DNA of 7,215 nucleotides from Nostoc cf. edaphicum LEGE 07299 (GCF_015207245.1 NZ_JADEXF010000158.1:1-7215), one strand, 5' to 3'. Positions 1 to 5,756 are shown, counted from the first letter of the stretch. Notes: generated by a model from the sequence alone, not told the origin. Translations and numbers: made by a program.

Positions 1-311
1 GCATACTCTCTCGATGAGGTGAAAACTACGACAGGTAAGCGCTTGAGTTCTGGTTGCTGCCGTAACCACATTAAAACCTCAGCGCCGGATCTGCGGGGGA
101 GTTTCAGATCGAGCAAGATTAGTACAGGCAAGGGATAACGAGTGCGATCGCCATAAGGTTCCTCTCCAGAGAGATATAACACTGCTGCATCGCCATCATT
201 TACCACCTGAACTGGATTAACAATATTAGCCTTGCGGAGCGCCCGTTGCAGCAGCAGCACATCTTTGTGATTATCCTCTACAAGTAAAATAGTGTCTTGC
301 TCTTTACTCAT
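1..311 (-). CDS. Rcp1-like single-domain response regulator (partial, C-terminus beyond window edge)
   Basis: This is the N-terminal 103 codons of a CheY-like receiver that runs off the left edge. It starts at an ATG at 311, where the protein reads MSKEQDTILLVEDN. Visible receiver landmarks are the acidic pocket (E12, D13), the expected phospho-acceptor D68 in LILLDLKLP, and the switch residue T98 in VVVFTSS. The conserved lysine near residue 120 lies outside the window. The long loop between beta-2 and beta-3 (LYLSGEEPYGDRTRYP) and the LLDLKLP and VFTSS wording are typical of Rcp1-type regulators, which in cyanobacteria commonly sit beside phytochrome-like kinases. Such proteins are usually about 140-150 residues with no DNA-binding domain, so it probably works by protein contact. 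It follows the REC-PAS kinase by 153 bases on the same strand, which suggests it is the output of that kinase pair (inference). No strong Shine-Dalgarno is visible. Confidence 0.92.
   Translation of the reverse strand, partial: MSKEQDTILLVEDNHKDVLLLQRALRKANIVNPVQVVNDGDAAVLYLSGEEPYGDRTRYPLPVLILLDLKLPRRSGAEVLMWLRQQPELKRLPVVVFTSSREY
144..151. repeat. HIP1 octamer
   Basis: GCGATCGC, the palindromic octamer over-represented in many cyanobacterial genomes. Here it lies inside the receiver gene and is used mainly as a taxonomic pointer. Confidence 0.9.
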
Positions 312-327
312 GAAATTTTGTCTTTAA

Positions 328-344
328 GGGCAGGGGGCAGGAGG
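328..344. repeat. Short G-rich GGGCAG-type direct repeat between kinase and receiver genes
   Basis: The + strand reads GGGCAG, then GGGGCAG, then GAGG in the 153-bp gap between the REC-PAS kinase and the receiver gene. On the mRNA strand it is a C-rich stretch 17-33 bases before the receiver start. Similar GGGCAG strings are, from memory, common between genes in cyanobacteria. No clear terminator or promoter was seen in the rest of this gap, so co-transcription of the two genes remains possible. Confidence 0.45.
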
Positions 345-464
345 AAAGACAGTTTTTCAAAACCTACTGTGTGCCCCAGATCATAGGGCAAGGGTTTTGC
401 ACCGAATATTTAAGAGTGTAGAAATAATTTTATGTTTGCCCGTAATCAAGAGGATGAAAAGATT

Positions 465-2012
465 TTAAGGATTTCCATTTATAACTATAGGTAAATCTAT
501 CCAAAATCGGCTCCCCTGTCCAGGTTGGGATTCTACACCAACTTCCCCACCCATACGTTCGACTCCTTTGCGGACAATTGCTAAACCGATACCACTACCA
601 GGATAAACTTCATAGCTGTGTAGGCGCTCAAAAACATTGAAAATGCGTTTTTGGTATTTTTCCTCAATACCAATGCCATTGTCTTGCACCCATAAGCGAA
701 CCAATCTATTACGTTTCTCAGTCCATATTCGTAACTGAGGTTGAACTCCTGGTGCAACAAATTTAATCGCATTAGTTAGCAAATTGGTAACTACTTGAAT
801 CAAAATAGTAGGGTTTCCCGTAAGTTCAGCTAAAGGCTCTTCAACTTGCACTCTCGCCTGTTGCTGCGTTATTTCTAGTTCTAACTGTCTCAATATTTGT
901 ATCATTAATAAAGATAAGTTAATAGCTTGTAATGGCATTTCAGTCCGGCTGAGGCGACTGTATTCAAGCAGATCCTGAACAAGCTTGTCTGCTTGCTGTG
1001 TACTTGCAATAATGCGCTGCAAATAGTTTTGTTGGTTCTCTAGGTTAGATTCCCTATTGTGGTTCTCTAGGAGGATTGAACCAAACGCTTGGATAGCGCG
1101 TAATGGTTCTCGCAAATCGTGGGAAATTGAATAAGTAAATGCTTCTAAATCTTGATTAGCCAGTGCTAATTCTTGATTTGTCTGTGCTAAATCTCGATTT
1201 GCTACTTCTAATTCAGCTGTACGCTCCCTGACTCGCTCCTCTAAGGTTTGGTTGAGTTGCTGAATTTCAATTTCAGCTTGTTTACGAGATGTAATATCTT
1301 CAATTAAGCCATCTATTACCTGTTGTCCCTCAACTGTATTTAGAGCTATGCTTAATCCAACCCAGATCGGTCTTCCATCTGCTCGTTGTAATTGAATCTC
1401 TTGCTCTTGCTGTTGAGGTGGCGGCAGTTGTTGTAGTATTGAGTAATATTCATGGATGTTCAATAGATTCATCGTTGAGGCTTGGGATAATGAATCCAGC
1501 CGCAAGAATTCCAGAAACGCTGGGTTACACTCAATAAAATTTCCATCTGGATAAGTACGAAATATACCTAGTTTTAATTGGTTGAGCAAACCTTGGAGAC
1601 GTATGTCGAGTAGGGTGGCTCGTCTTTTTATTTCTGCTCGTTCTAGTGCAACTCGCACAGCAGCTGGTATGCGAATGTAGCGGTTGGGTAATTTCAGGAC
1701 ATAATCATCTAGTCCAGACTTCATTGCCTCTACCGCAATTTCTTCACTACCTGTATTAGTAAACATAATCACTGGGCAGTTTGGATACTGTTGCTTAATG
1801 GTATGCAAAACTTCTAGTCCAGTACTCCAGCCCAGTTGGTAGTCAGTAATAACCAAATCGAATTCACCTGCTGTTACTGCACTAGCAAAACCAGAGGCTT
1901 CGCGAATTTCTTGAGGTTGAAATTGCGGAAATTCTCGCCTCAGTTCTCGGATTACTAAAGCGCGATCACCTGGATTGTCATCAATTATCAGAATGCGGAG
2001 TACTTGCGTCAT
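465..2012 (-). CDS. REC-PAS hybrid histidine kinase
   Basis: A soluble 515-residue kinase with an N-terminal receiver. Order: receiver about 6-123 with acidic pair D11/D12, phospho-acceptor D57 (LVITDYQL), T85 and K107; PAS about 145-245, ending in the usual DITSRKQAE; a coiled signalling helix about 246-292; HisKA with phospho-acceptor H298 in SISHDLREPLR; HATPase with N-box N414 (NLLTNAIKF), G1 box DNGIG 444-448 and G2 box GSGIGLAIV 472-480. All catalytic residues are present, and no membrane segment is seen. The ATG at 2012 (MTQVLRILIIDD) is preferred because the receiver fold begins there; an in-frame TTG at 2051 would add 13 residues of no recognised domain. The ATG start overlaps the end of the upstream kinase gene by 32 bases in a different frame and lacks a clear Shine-Dalgarno, which fits translational coupling. 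The receiver-first layout suggests it accepts phosphate from, or is tuned by, another kinase, most simply its neighbour (inference). Confidence 0.94.
   Translation of the reverse strand: MTQVLRILIIDDNPGDRALVIRELRREFPQFQPQEIREASGFASAVTAGEFDLVITDYQLGWSTGLEVLHTIKQQYPNCPVIMFTNTGSEEIAVEAMKSGLDDYVLKLPNRYIRIPAAVRVALERAEIKRRATLLDIRLQGLLNQLKLGIFRTYPDGNFIECNPAFLEFLRLDSLSQASTMNLLNIHEYYSILQQLPPPQQQEQEIQLQRADGRPIWVGLSIALNTVEGQQVIDGLIEDITSRKQAEIEIQQLNQTLEERVRERTAELEVANRDLAQTNQELALANQDLEAFTYSISHDLREPLRAIQAFGSILLENHNRESNLENQQNYLQRIIASTQQADKLVQDLLEYSRLSRTEMPLQAINLSLLMIQILRQLELEITQQQARVQVEEPLAELTGNPTILIQVVTNLLTNAIKFVAPGVQPQLRIWTEKRNRLVRLWVQDNGIGIEEKYQKRIFNVFERLHSYEVYPGSGIGLAIVRKGVERMGGEVGVESQPGQGSRFWIDLPIVINGNP
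1143..1205 (-). repeat. Three in-frame 21-bp repeats encoding heptads of the signalling helix
   Basis: Three consecutive diverged 21-bp units (1143-1163, 1164-1184, 1185-1205), with a weaker fourth to 1226, lie inside the REC-PAS kinase gene. They encode heptads of the pattern ANRDLAQ, TNQELAL and ANQDLEA immediately before the HisKA domain (residues about 270-290). Each unit adds two helical turns of coiled coil, so a change in unit number would keep both reading frame and heptad phase. The overlying function is a signal-transmitting helix between PAS and HisKA. Confidence 0.7.
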
Positions 2013-3957
2013 TCGTATCGTTGCTATGAAGAACGGCTTTTGGCAGGGCAATCCAAAAGCGACTACCAGTACCTAATTGCGATTCTACTCCGGCTCGACC
2101 GCCCATTCGCTCTAATCCTTTGCGGACAATTGCTAAACCAATGCCAGTACCTGGATAGATTTCCACGCCATGCAGTCGTTCAAAGACCCGAAAAATGCGC
2201 TCTTGATGTTCTGGCGCAATGCCGATGCCGTTGTCCACAATCGATAATTGTATTGAATCTTGCTGTTCCTCTGCATAGATTTGTACTTTTGGTTGTATTC
2301 CAGGCTGCACAAATTTCATTGCATTGCTGAGTAAATTAGTTACTATCTGAACAAGTGTAGAGCGATGAGCTATCACTAGTGGCAAGGGTTTTGCTACCGT
2401 AACTTGTGCAAGCTGTTCCTGCACTTGTTTGCTGAGTTGTTTTAAAGCTTCCTCAACAACATTAGTTAAATCAACTTTTTGCATTTGAATTTGAACACGG
2501 CTGAGGCGGCTGTATGCCAGGAGTTCGGCAATTAGGGTGTCCATTTGGACTGCACCCTCTGTAATATATTGAATGTATTCTTGCCCAACCGAGTCTAGTT
2601 TGTCTGTGTAATCTTCTTGCAATGCCTGAGCAAAGCCTTGCATAGTACGTAACGGTGCCCGTAAATCGTGCGATATCGTGTAAGTAAAGGCTTCTAGTTC
2701 TTGATTTGTTTCTTGCAACTGTGTAGTGCGCTCGGCAACACGCTGTTCTAGTTCCAAAGCGTAATTTTGAAGTTGTTCGCGTAGCAAAGATTGTTGGATA
2801 GCGATCGCTAACTGAGCCGCTACCTCAACCACAACATCTTGTCCTTGAGCATCAAAAACGTCTGTCTGAGTCGCTGCTAAGTTTAGTTCCCCTAGCAGCG
2901 TTTCTTCAACTAACATCGGAATCCGCAAACAACAACGCATTCCTGCCGAATGCAACTGTTTTAAAATAGGTGGGTAAAGCTTAACATTTGTCAAGTCTTC
3001 AACATAACTAAGGTTTTGTTGTAAGCTTTGCTCAGGCGCAAAGTCTGATACTGCCAGCTTTGTGCCTTCAAGGGGTTGTAATTCTTTAGTGCTGCTGCCT
3101 GCCACAATTTCAGCTGTGCCTGCCTCAAAATTAAATAGGGCCACAAATGCTTGCTCATAGGGTACTAACTGACGCATTTGTATCAGTGCAGTTCGGACTA
3201 GAGATTTGATCGACTCAGCGGCTAAAATTGCCCGATCAATATTATGTAAAGCAGCAAGTCTTTGGGCAGAAAGCTGAACATTTTCAGTTTGTACTTGGGC
3301 AGTTTTGAGAGCATTCTCATAATTGTCAGACACATATGCAATTTGCCGCCGGATATAAAAGGCAAGGACGCCACCAGCAGCAAGCGACAGAATTATACTA
3401 GTAAAAATGACTCGCCCCGTAGTCTGTTGGACTGTTTGGTTGCGCTGATACCGTAGCTGTTCTTCAGTAGCGATAAAATCAGTAATTTGATTTCGCATCA
3501 CGTCCATGCTCTGTTTGCGAACCTCAATTGCTGATAGGGGTTCAGTTTCACCTCTTTGTTTGCGGACGATCGCTTGGGAAATAGAGTTCTTCCAAACTGT
3601 TTGCTCTGCCTTAATTTGCCTTAAGCGTTGACTTTGTTGGGGATTATCTGAAACTAAATCACCCAACTCATTAAAAGTAGTATTAATGGTAGAGTTAGCT
3701 TGCTGATAAGGTTCAAGAAATTCTGGCTTACTTGTAAGCTGGTATCCACGTACTCCTGTCTCCAGATCCAGTAATAGTTTTTGCAAGCCATTTACTTGAG
3801 CAATTACTTGGTCAGTGTGCTCAACCCATTGCATAGCCGAAAGCAGGCGGGTAATTTGCCAGATTGAAACTCCTGACAACGACAATAATAGGATAATCGG
3901 CAGAGCGATCGCGCCGATCAACCTACGCCTGAATGCAACTTGAGTAATTTGCAGCAT
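1981..3957 (-). CDS. Membrane CHASE3-GAF histidine kinase
   Basis: A 658-residue inner-membrane sensor kinase. Order: a short basic N-terminus; TM1 about 13-34; a CHASE3-type periplasmic domain about 38-178, recognised by LETGVRGYQLTSKPEFLEPY at 66-85; TM2 about 182-201; a juxtamembrane helix; GAF about 238-392; coiled coil about 393-422; HisKA with H430 in TISHDLRAPLR; HATPase with N545 in the N-box, G1 DNGIG 575-579, F-box near 588-594 and G2 GTGIGLAIV 603-611. All kinase residues are present. The GAF domain has C342-C343 followed by leucine, not the Cys-His pair of bilin-binding GAFs, so a light-sensing chromophore is not supported. The start is ATG 3957, just before TM1; no good Shine-Dalgarno is seen. 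The gene ends at TGA 1981-1983, inside the next kinase gene. CHASE3 ligands are generally unknown; the role is environmental sensing passed to the downstream kinase or receiver (inference). Confidence 0.95.
   Translation of the reverse strand: MLQITQVAFRRRLIGAIALPIILLLSLSGVSIWQITRLLSAMQWVEHTDQVIAQVNGLQKLLLDLETGVRGYQLTSKPEFLEPYQQANSTINTTFNELGDLVSDNPQQSQRLRQIKAEQTVWKNSISQAIVRKQRGETEPLSAIEVRKQSMDVMRNQITDFIATEEQLRYQRNQTVQQTTGRVIFTSIILSLAAGGVLAFYIRRQIAYVSDNYENALKTAQVQTENVQLSAQRLAALHNIDRAILAAESIKSLVRTALIQMRQLVPYEQAFVALFNFEAGTAEIVAGSSTKELQPLEGTKLAVSDFAPEQSLQQNLSYVEDLTNVKLYPPILKQLHSAGMRCCLRIPMLVEETLLGELNLAATQTDVFDAQGQDVVVEVAAQLAIAIQQSLLREQLQNYALELEQRVAERTTQLQETNQELEAFTYTISHDLRAPLRTMQGFAQALQEDYTDKLDSVGQEYIQYITEGAVQMDTLIAELLAYSRLSRVQIQMQKVDLTNVVEEALKQLSKQVQEQLAQVTVAKPLPLVIAHRSTLVQIVTNLLSNAMKFVQPGIQPKVQIYAEEQQDSIQLSIVDNGIGIAPEHQERIFRVFERLHGVEIYPGTGIGLAIVRKGLERMGGRAGVESQLGTGSRFWIALPKAVLHSNDTNDASTPHSDN
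2801..2808. repeat. HIP1 octamer
   Basis: GCGATCGC within the GAF-domain part of the CHASE3-GAF kinase gene. Confidence 0.9.
3905..3912. repeat. HIP1 octamer
   Basis: GCGATCGC within the first transmembrane segment of the CHASE3-GAF kinase gene, followed directly by GCCGATC. Confidence 0.9.
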
Positions 3958-3998
3958 TAACTTATATCAGGTTAGGTTAAACACTTATAATATTCTGT

Positions 3999-4065
3999 AG
4001 GTTGGGTTGAAGAACGAAACCCACCCAACATTTGATCATTGTTCATGTTGCGTTCAACTCAACCT
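3999..4065. repeat. Imperfect inverted repeat upstream of the kinase cluster
   Basis: Left arm AGGTTGGGTTGAA (3999-4011) and right arm TTCAACTCAACCT (4053-4065) pair at 12 of 13 positions across a 41-base spacer that itself contains ACCCACCCAAC. The GTAGGTTGGGTTGAA...GAAACCCA wording resembles, from memory, a dispersed repeat found between genes in many cyanobacteria. It sits 42 bases upstream of the kinase start codon, so it would fall in or near the leader of the kinase transcript. Confidence 0.6.
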
Positions 4066-4091
4066 TGTATCTTAGAACAAGTGGTAGACCG

Positions 4092-4116
4092 TCCCCTCTT
4101 ACCAAGGACAGGGGGG
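4092..4116. repeat. Imperfect C-rich/G-rich hairpin
   Basis: TCCCCTCTT (4092-4100) faces AAGGACAGGGG (4104-4114) with more G residues after it. CTT/AAG closes a three-base loop and the CCCCT/AGGGG ends can pair across a small internal bulge. It is G-rich on the + strand and lacks a following T-run, so it is listed as a repeat-type hairpin and not as a terminator. Confidence 0.4.
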
Positions 4117-4126
4117 TTAAAACGAT

Positions 4127-4189
4127 CTCAAATTCTCACAACTCATTTAGGACTGTTATAGAAATCCTAAATGAGTTGTGAAAATTGAG
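4127..4189. repeat. Long palindrome with 16-bp perfect arms
   Basis: CACAACTCATTTAGGA (4137-4152) and TCCTAAATGAGTTGTG (4165-4180) are exact reverse complements around a 12-base loop (CTGTTATAGAAA). Pairing resumes further out with CTCAA (4127-4131) against TTGAG (4185-4189). The shape suits a small palindromic dispersed element or a transcribed hairpin. Part of it recurs at 4234-4261, which supports a repeated element over a one-off structure. Confidence 0.75.
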
Positions 4190-4195
4190 TGACCC

Positions 4196-4228
4196 AGATC
4201 CCCGACTTCTCAAAGAAGTCGGGGATCT
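4196..4228. repeat. 15-bp perfect hairpin with 3-base loop
   Basis: The arms AGATCCCCGACTTCT (4196-4210) and AGAAGTCGGGGATCT (4214-4228) pair perfectly around CAA. It is GC-rich at the base and followed on the + strand by TATTGTT, so it could stop transcription moving rightward, but no + strand gene precedes it. On the minus strand it lies well downstream of the methyltransferase and could act as a late terminator. Almost the same CCCCGACTTCT...AGAAGTCGGGG hairpin is, from memory, a common dispersed repeat in cyanobacteria. Confidence 0.75.
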
Positions 4229-4233
4229 TATTG

Positions 4234-4261
4234 TTCACGATTGATTTAGGACTGCTATATA
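4234..4261. repeat. Half-copy of the 4135-4162 palindrome arm
   Basis: Over 28 bases this stretch matches 4135-4162 at 22 positions and includes the shared core ATTTAGGACTG followed by YTATA. The matching right arm of the palindrome is missing; the sequence passes instead into the lead-in of the 21-bp array. It is a truncated second copy in the same orientation. Confidence 0.65.
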
Positions 4262-4279
4262 TAAGCAACAGATACCTCG

Positions 4280-4510
4280 AAGTCGTGTTGAAGTACTCCA
4301 AAGTCGTGTTGGAGTACTCCAAAGTTGTGTTGGAGTACTCCAAAGTCGTGTTGAGGTACTCCAAAGTCGTGTTGAAGTACTCCAAAGTCGTGTTGAGGTA
4401 CTCCAAAGTCGTGTTGAGGTACTCCAAAGTCGTGTTGAGGTACTCCAAAGTCGTGTTGAGGTACTCCAAAATCGTGTTGAGGTACTCCAAAGTCGTGTTG
4501 AGGTACTCCA
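4280..4510. repeat. Array of eleven 21-bp tandem units
   Basis: Exactly eleven units of 21 bases without gaps or length changes. Each begins AAGTCGTGTTG (T for C in unit 3, A for G in unit 10) and ends GTACTCCA. Two bases in the middle vary: units 1 and 5 read GAAGTACT, units 2 and 3 GGAGTACT, and units 4 and 6-11 GAGGTACT. In units 2 and 3 the junction makes a perfect 14-bp palindrome, TTGGAGTACTCCAA; in the others it is imperfect. A degenerate lead-in (GATACCTCG, 4271-4279) precedes it and AACTTTGTCG follows. Frames are open in five of six readings of the unit, so the long LEYLNTT-type minus-strand or RYSKVVL-type plus-strand reading frames are not evidence of a protein. It is a minisatellite; a protein-binding array or transcribed structured RNA is possible but unproven. 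Confidence 0.95.
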
Positions 4511-4542
4511 AACTTTGTCGCACCGCGATCGAGTACACAGGT

Positions 4543-4562
4543 GCGTAGGGCTACGCCTACGC
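4543..4562. repeat. 7-bp inverted repeat GCGTAGG/CCTACGC
   Basis: GCGTAGG (4543-4549) and CCTACGC (4556-4562) flank the six bases GCTACG. Strings of this GTAGGCGTAGCC kind are, from memory, among the frequent short repeats of cyanobacterial gaps. It begins 32 bases after the 21-bp array ends. Confidence 0.55.
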
Positions 4563-4756
4563 TTGACTTTTAAGACAGTCGCTACATTAATAGATTTTAT
4601 TACAAGTAATCACCCGAACTTGATATTATGCTATAGCAGCATTTGTACAGTAAACGACACTATCTTGAAAATAACTTTGTTTACGTAGCTGCTTTGAACG
4701 CGAGATTCAGGATTGTCTAGGGGACAACGCCAACTTATGTTGTCATTGTTTTTTAC

Positions 4757-5569
4757 TCACATTTCTAGCTTCCGGCCAACCATATACCACAAACCCACGG
4801 CATAGCGGATGTAATTGAGTTCTGTAAAACCTGCTTTCGCAAACTCGTACTCAAAGTTGAAATGGATAAAGTCATCTAACCACGGTTCTTGAAAAGAAGC
4901 ACTGAGGGCGTATTCACCCCGATAGGTATCAGCGTATAGTACCCAACCTCCGGGTTTGGTGATTCGGTACATCTCCTTCAGAATCTTAGGAGTCCACTCT
5001 TTAGGTGTCTCGTGAAAGAGTAGTGATGATGTGACAAGATCGAAGGAGTTGTCAGGGTAGCCAGTGTTACGAGCGTCCACCTGCTCGAACGATGCCCGCT
5101 CACTCAATCCAGCCTTGTTAAACTTGTGCTGACTAATCACCAGCATATAAGGTGAAACATCAGTAATGCGAAAAGTGGCCTGTAGAAACCGCTGTGCCAG
5201 TGCCAGCGATCCACCAGCCGTACCTGCACCAAGCTCTAGCACCGTCTCAATTTGAGCATCTTGAGGAATTAGTTTAGCCATTGTCTCGCGCAACTGCTGG
5301 CAACTAACATTGTGGCTGAGGGGAATAATGGCATCCATCGCAGCATCCCAGGCTAAACACGACTGAGGGTTAGTGTAGGAATCAGTTGACCCATGAATGG
5401 GAGCGTGGATATAGTCAGGGTAATATTCATGCTCAATATGGTAGCCTTTGAGTTCCTCTTCCCAATTAATTGAGGCATATTCCTGCATTACTGAGGGCAT
5501 GGCTGCGGTGATGCGTTGAATTACCTCGGTTCGATACGCTTGTTTTTTCTCTGCGTTCCATCTCGGCAT
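4757..5569 (-). CDS. Class I SAM-dependent methyltransferase
   Basis: A 270-residue soluble methyltransferase, substrate not identified. Numbering from the ATG at 5569, the Rossmann core shows motif I VLELGAGTAGG (110-120), the acidic end of beta-2 in ITDVS (D137), the acidic residue of the adenine pocket in VDAR (D165), motif IV-like SFDLVTSSLLFHE (175-187) and the post-motif KPGGWVLYAD (205-214). About 100 residues precede the core, including HAPIHGS and SCLAWDAAMDA, which may form a substrate lid. The FHETP and RITKPGG wording is of the Methyltransf_11/UbiE-like kind, but nothing pinpoints a quinone, lipid or small-molecule substrate. The ATG at 5569 is preferred over ATG 5575 because TAGGAG abuts the first ATG but lies six bases before the second. 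It stands alone: 358 bases from the AbfB gene upstream and 800 from the kinases downstream. No clear terminator follows. Confidence 0.93.
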   Translation of the reverse strand: MPRWNAEKKQAYRTEVIQRITAAMPSVMQEYASINWEEELKGYHIEHEYYPDYIHAPIHGSTDSYTNPQSCLAWDAAMDAIIPLSHNVSCQQLRETMAKLIPQDAQIETVLELGAGTAGGSLALAQRFLQATFRITDVSPYMLVISQHKFNKAGLSERASFEQVDARNTGYPDNSFDLVTSSLLFHETPKEWTPKILKEMYRITKPGGWVLYADTYRGEYALSASFQEPWLDDFIHFNFEYEFAKAGFTELNYIRYAVGLWYMVGRKLEM

Positions 5570-5575
5570 AATCAT

Positions 5576-5581
5576 CTCCTA
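5576..5581 (-). promoter_or_regulatory. Shine-Dalgarno TAGGAG that selects the methyltransferase start
   Basis: The mRNA reads TAGGAG, ATGATT, ATG. The first ATG touches the Shine-Dalgarno with no spacer, whereas the second, two codons on, has a six-base spacer within the normal range. This decides for the start at 5569. It is the only strong Shine-Dalgarno seen in the window. Confidence 0.75.
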
Positions 5582-5631
5582 CTTACACTCGTTACTGGTA
5601 TTCCTAGATTCCAATCTGGAACGAGAAATAA

Positions 5632-5653
5632 ACTGCAAATATACTGCAAATAT
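5632..5653 (-). promoter_or_regulatory. Perfect 11-bp tandem repeat upstream of methyltransferase
   Basis: ATATTTGCAGT occurs twice with no spacer on the minus strand, 63-84 bases before the methyltransferase start. Two direct repeats 11 bases apart place identical faces one helical turn apart, the layout bound by OmpR/PhoB-type response-regulator dimers. The sequence itself is not a known box that I recognise, so an operator role is inference from spacing and position. Confidence 0.4.
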
Positions 5654-5701
5654 GATAGAGCAATACTCCAGACAGTTTTTAATTGAGCCAATTCACAAGA
5701 A

Positions 5702-5756
5702 AGCTATCGATCCTTTAGGGTGCTGGTTAAAACAAACAAGCACCGGAACGATAGCT
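5702..5756. repeat. Imperfect 55-base hairpin
   Basis: Outer arms AGCTATCG (5702-5709) and CGATAGCT (5749-5756) pair perfectly. After one mismatch, TCC (5711-5713) faces GGA (5745-5747). After a five-base bulge, GGTGCT (5719-5724) pairs with AGCACC (5739-5744) around a 14-base A-rich loop. It lies 172 bases beyond the AbfB-like stop and lacks a T-run on either side. It could be a 3' stabiliser, part of an untranslated RNA, or a small repeat. Confidence 0.5.

Larger units (their letters stand above)
3958..4756. other. 800-bp gene-free gap filled with repeats
   Basis: This gap separates the methyltransferase stop from the CHASE3-GAF kinase start. Reading frames are open through part of it on both strands, but only because of the 21-bp array, so no gene is called. 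It holds, in order, a 13-bp inverted repeat, a C-rich/G-rich imperfect hairpin (4092-4116), a 16-bp palindrome, a 15-bp hairpin, a half-copy of the palindrome, the 21-bp array and a 7-bp hairpin, each given separately. From about 4563 to 4756 no further structure of note is seen. The promoter of the kinase cluster should lie near 3958-4130; AT-rich hexamers such as TATTAT on the minus strand near 3985-3992 are possible -10 elements, but there is no convincing -35 partner. Confidence 0.7.

Noticed and set aside
372..390. TGCCC/GGGCA hairpin after the REC-PAS kinase
   Set aside because: Only five base pairs with a long loop and no T-run in the direction of transcription, so not called a terminator.
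581..772. 63-codon reading frame overlapping the end of the REC-PAS kinase
   Set aside because: Different frame across the HATPase G1/G2 boxes, which are clearly the coded product.
2004..2330. 108-codon plus-strand reading frame
   Set aside because: Lies wholly opposite the kinase HATPase coding region, which has all its conserved motifs; no family resemblance.
2692..3250. GAF domain as a bilin-binding photosensor
   Set aside because: The two adjacent cysteines (C342, C343) are followed by leucine, not histidine, and the surrounding sequence is that of an ordinary GAF domain.
3262..3456. 64-codon plus-strand reading frame
   Set aside because: Antisense shadow of the kinase region around the second membrane segment.
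4280..4510. CRISPR array
   Set aside because: Units are contiguous with no unique spacers, and 21-base units without spacers do not fit a CRISPR layout; no cas genes are present.
4167..4538. 123-codon minus-strand reading frame with LEYLNTT heptads
   Set aside because: It exists because the 21-bp unit is a multiple of three and has no stop in five of six frames; the part outside the array is hairpin repeat sequence, and no Shine-Dalgarno or known domain supports it.
4189..4548. 119-codon plus-strand reading frame with RYSKVVL heptads
   Set aside because: Same array read on the other strand; its N-terminus translates the 15-bp hairpin. Being open on both strands argues for a repeat artefact.
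4723..4756. GACAAC/GTTGTC hairpin followed by a T-run on the + strand
   Set aside because: Terminator-like only for rightward transcription, and no + strand gene precedes it; on the methyltransferase strand the T-run is on the wrong side.
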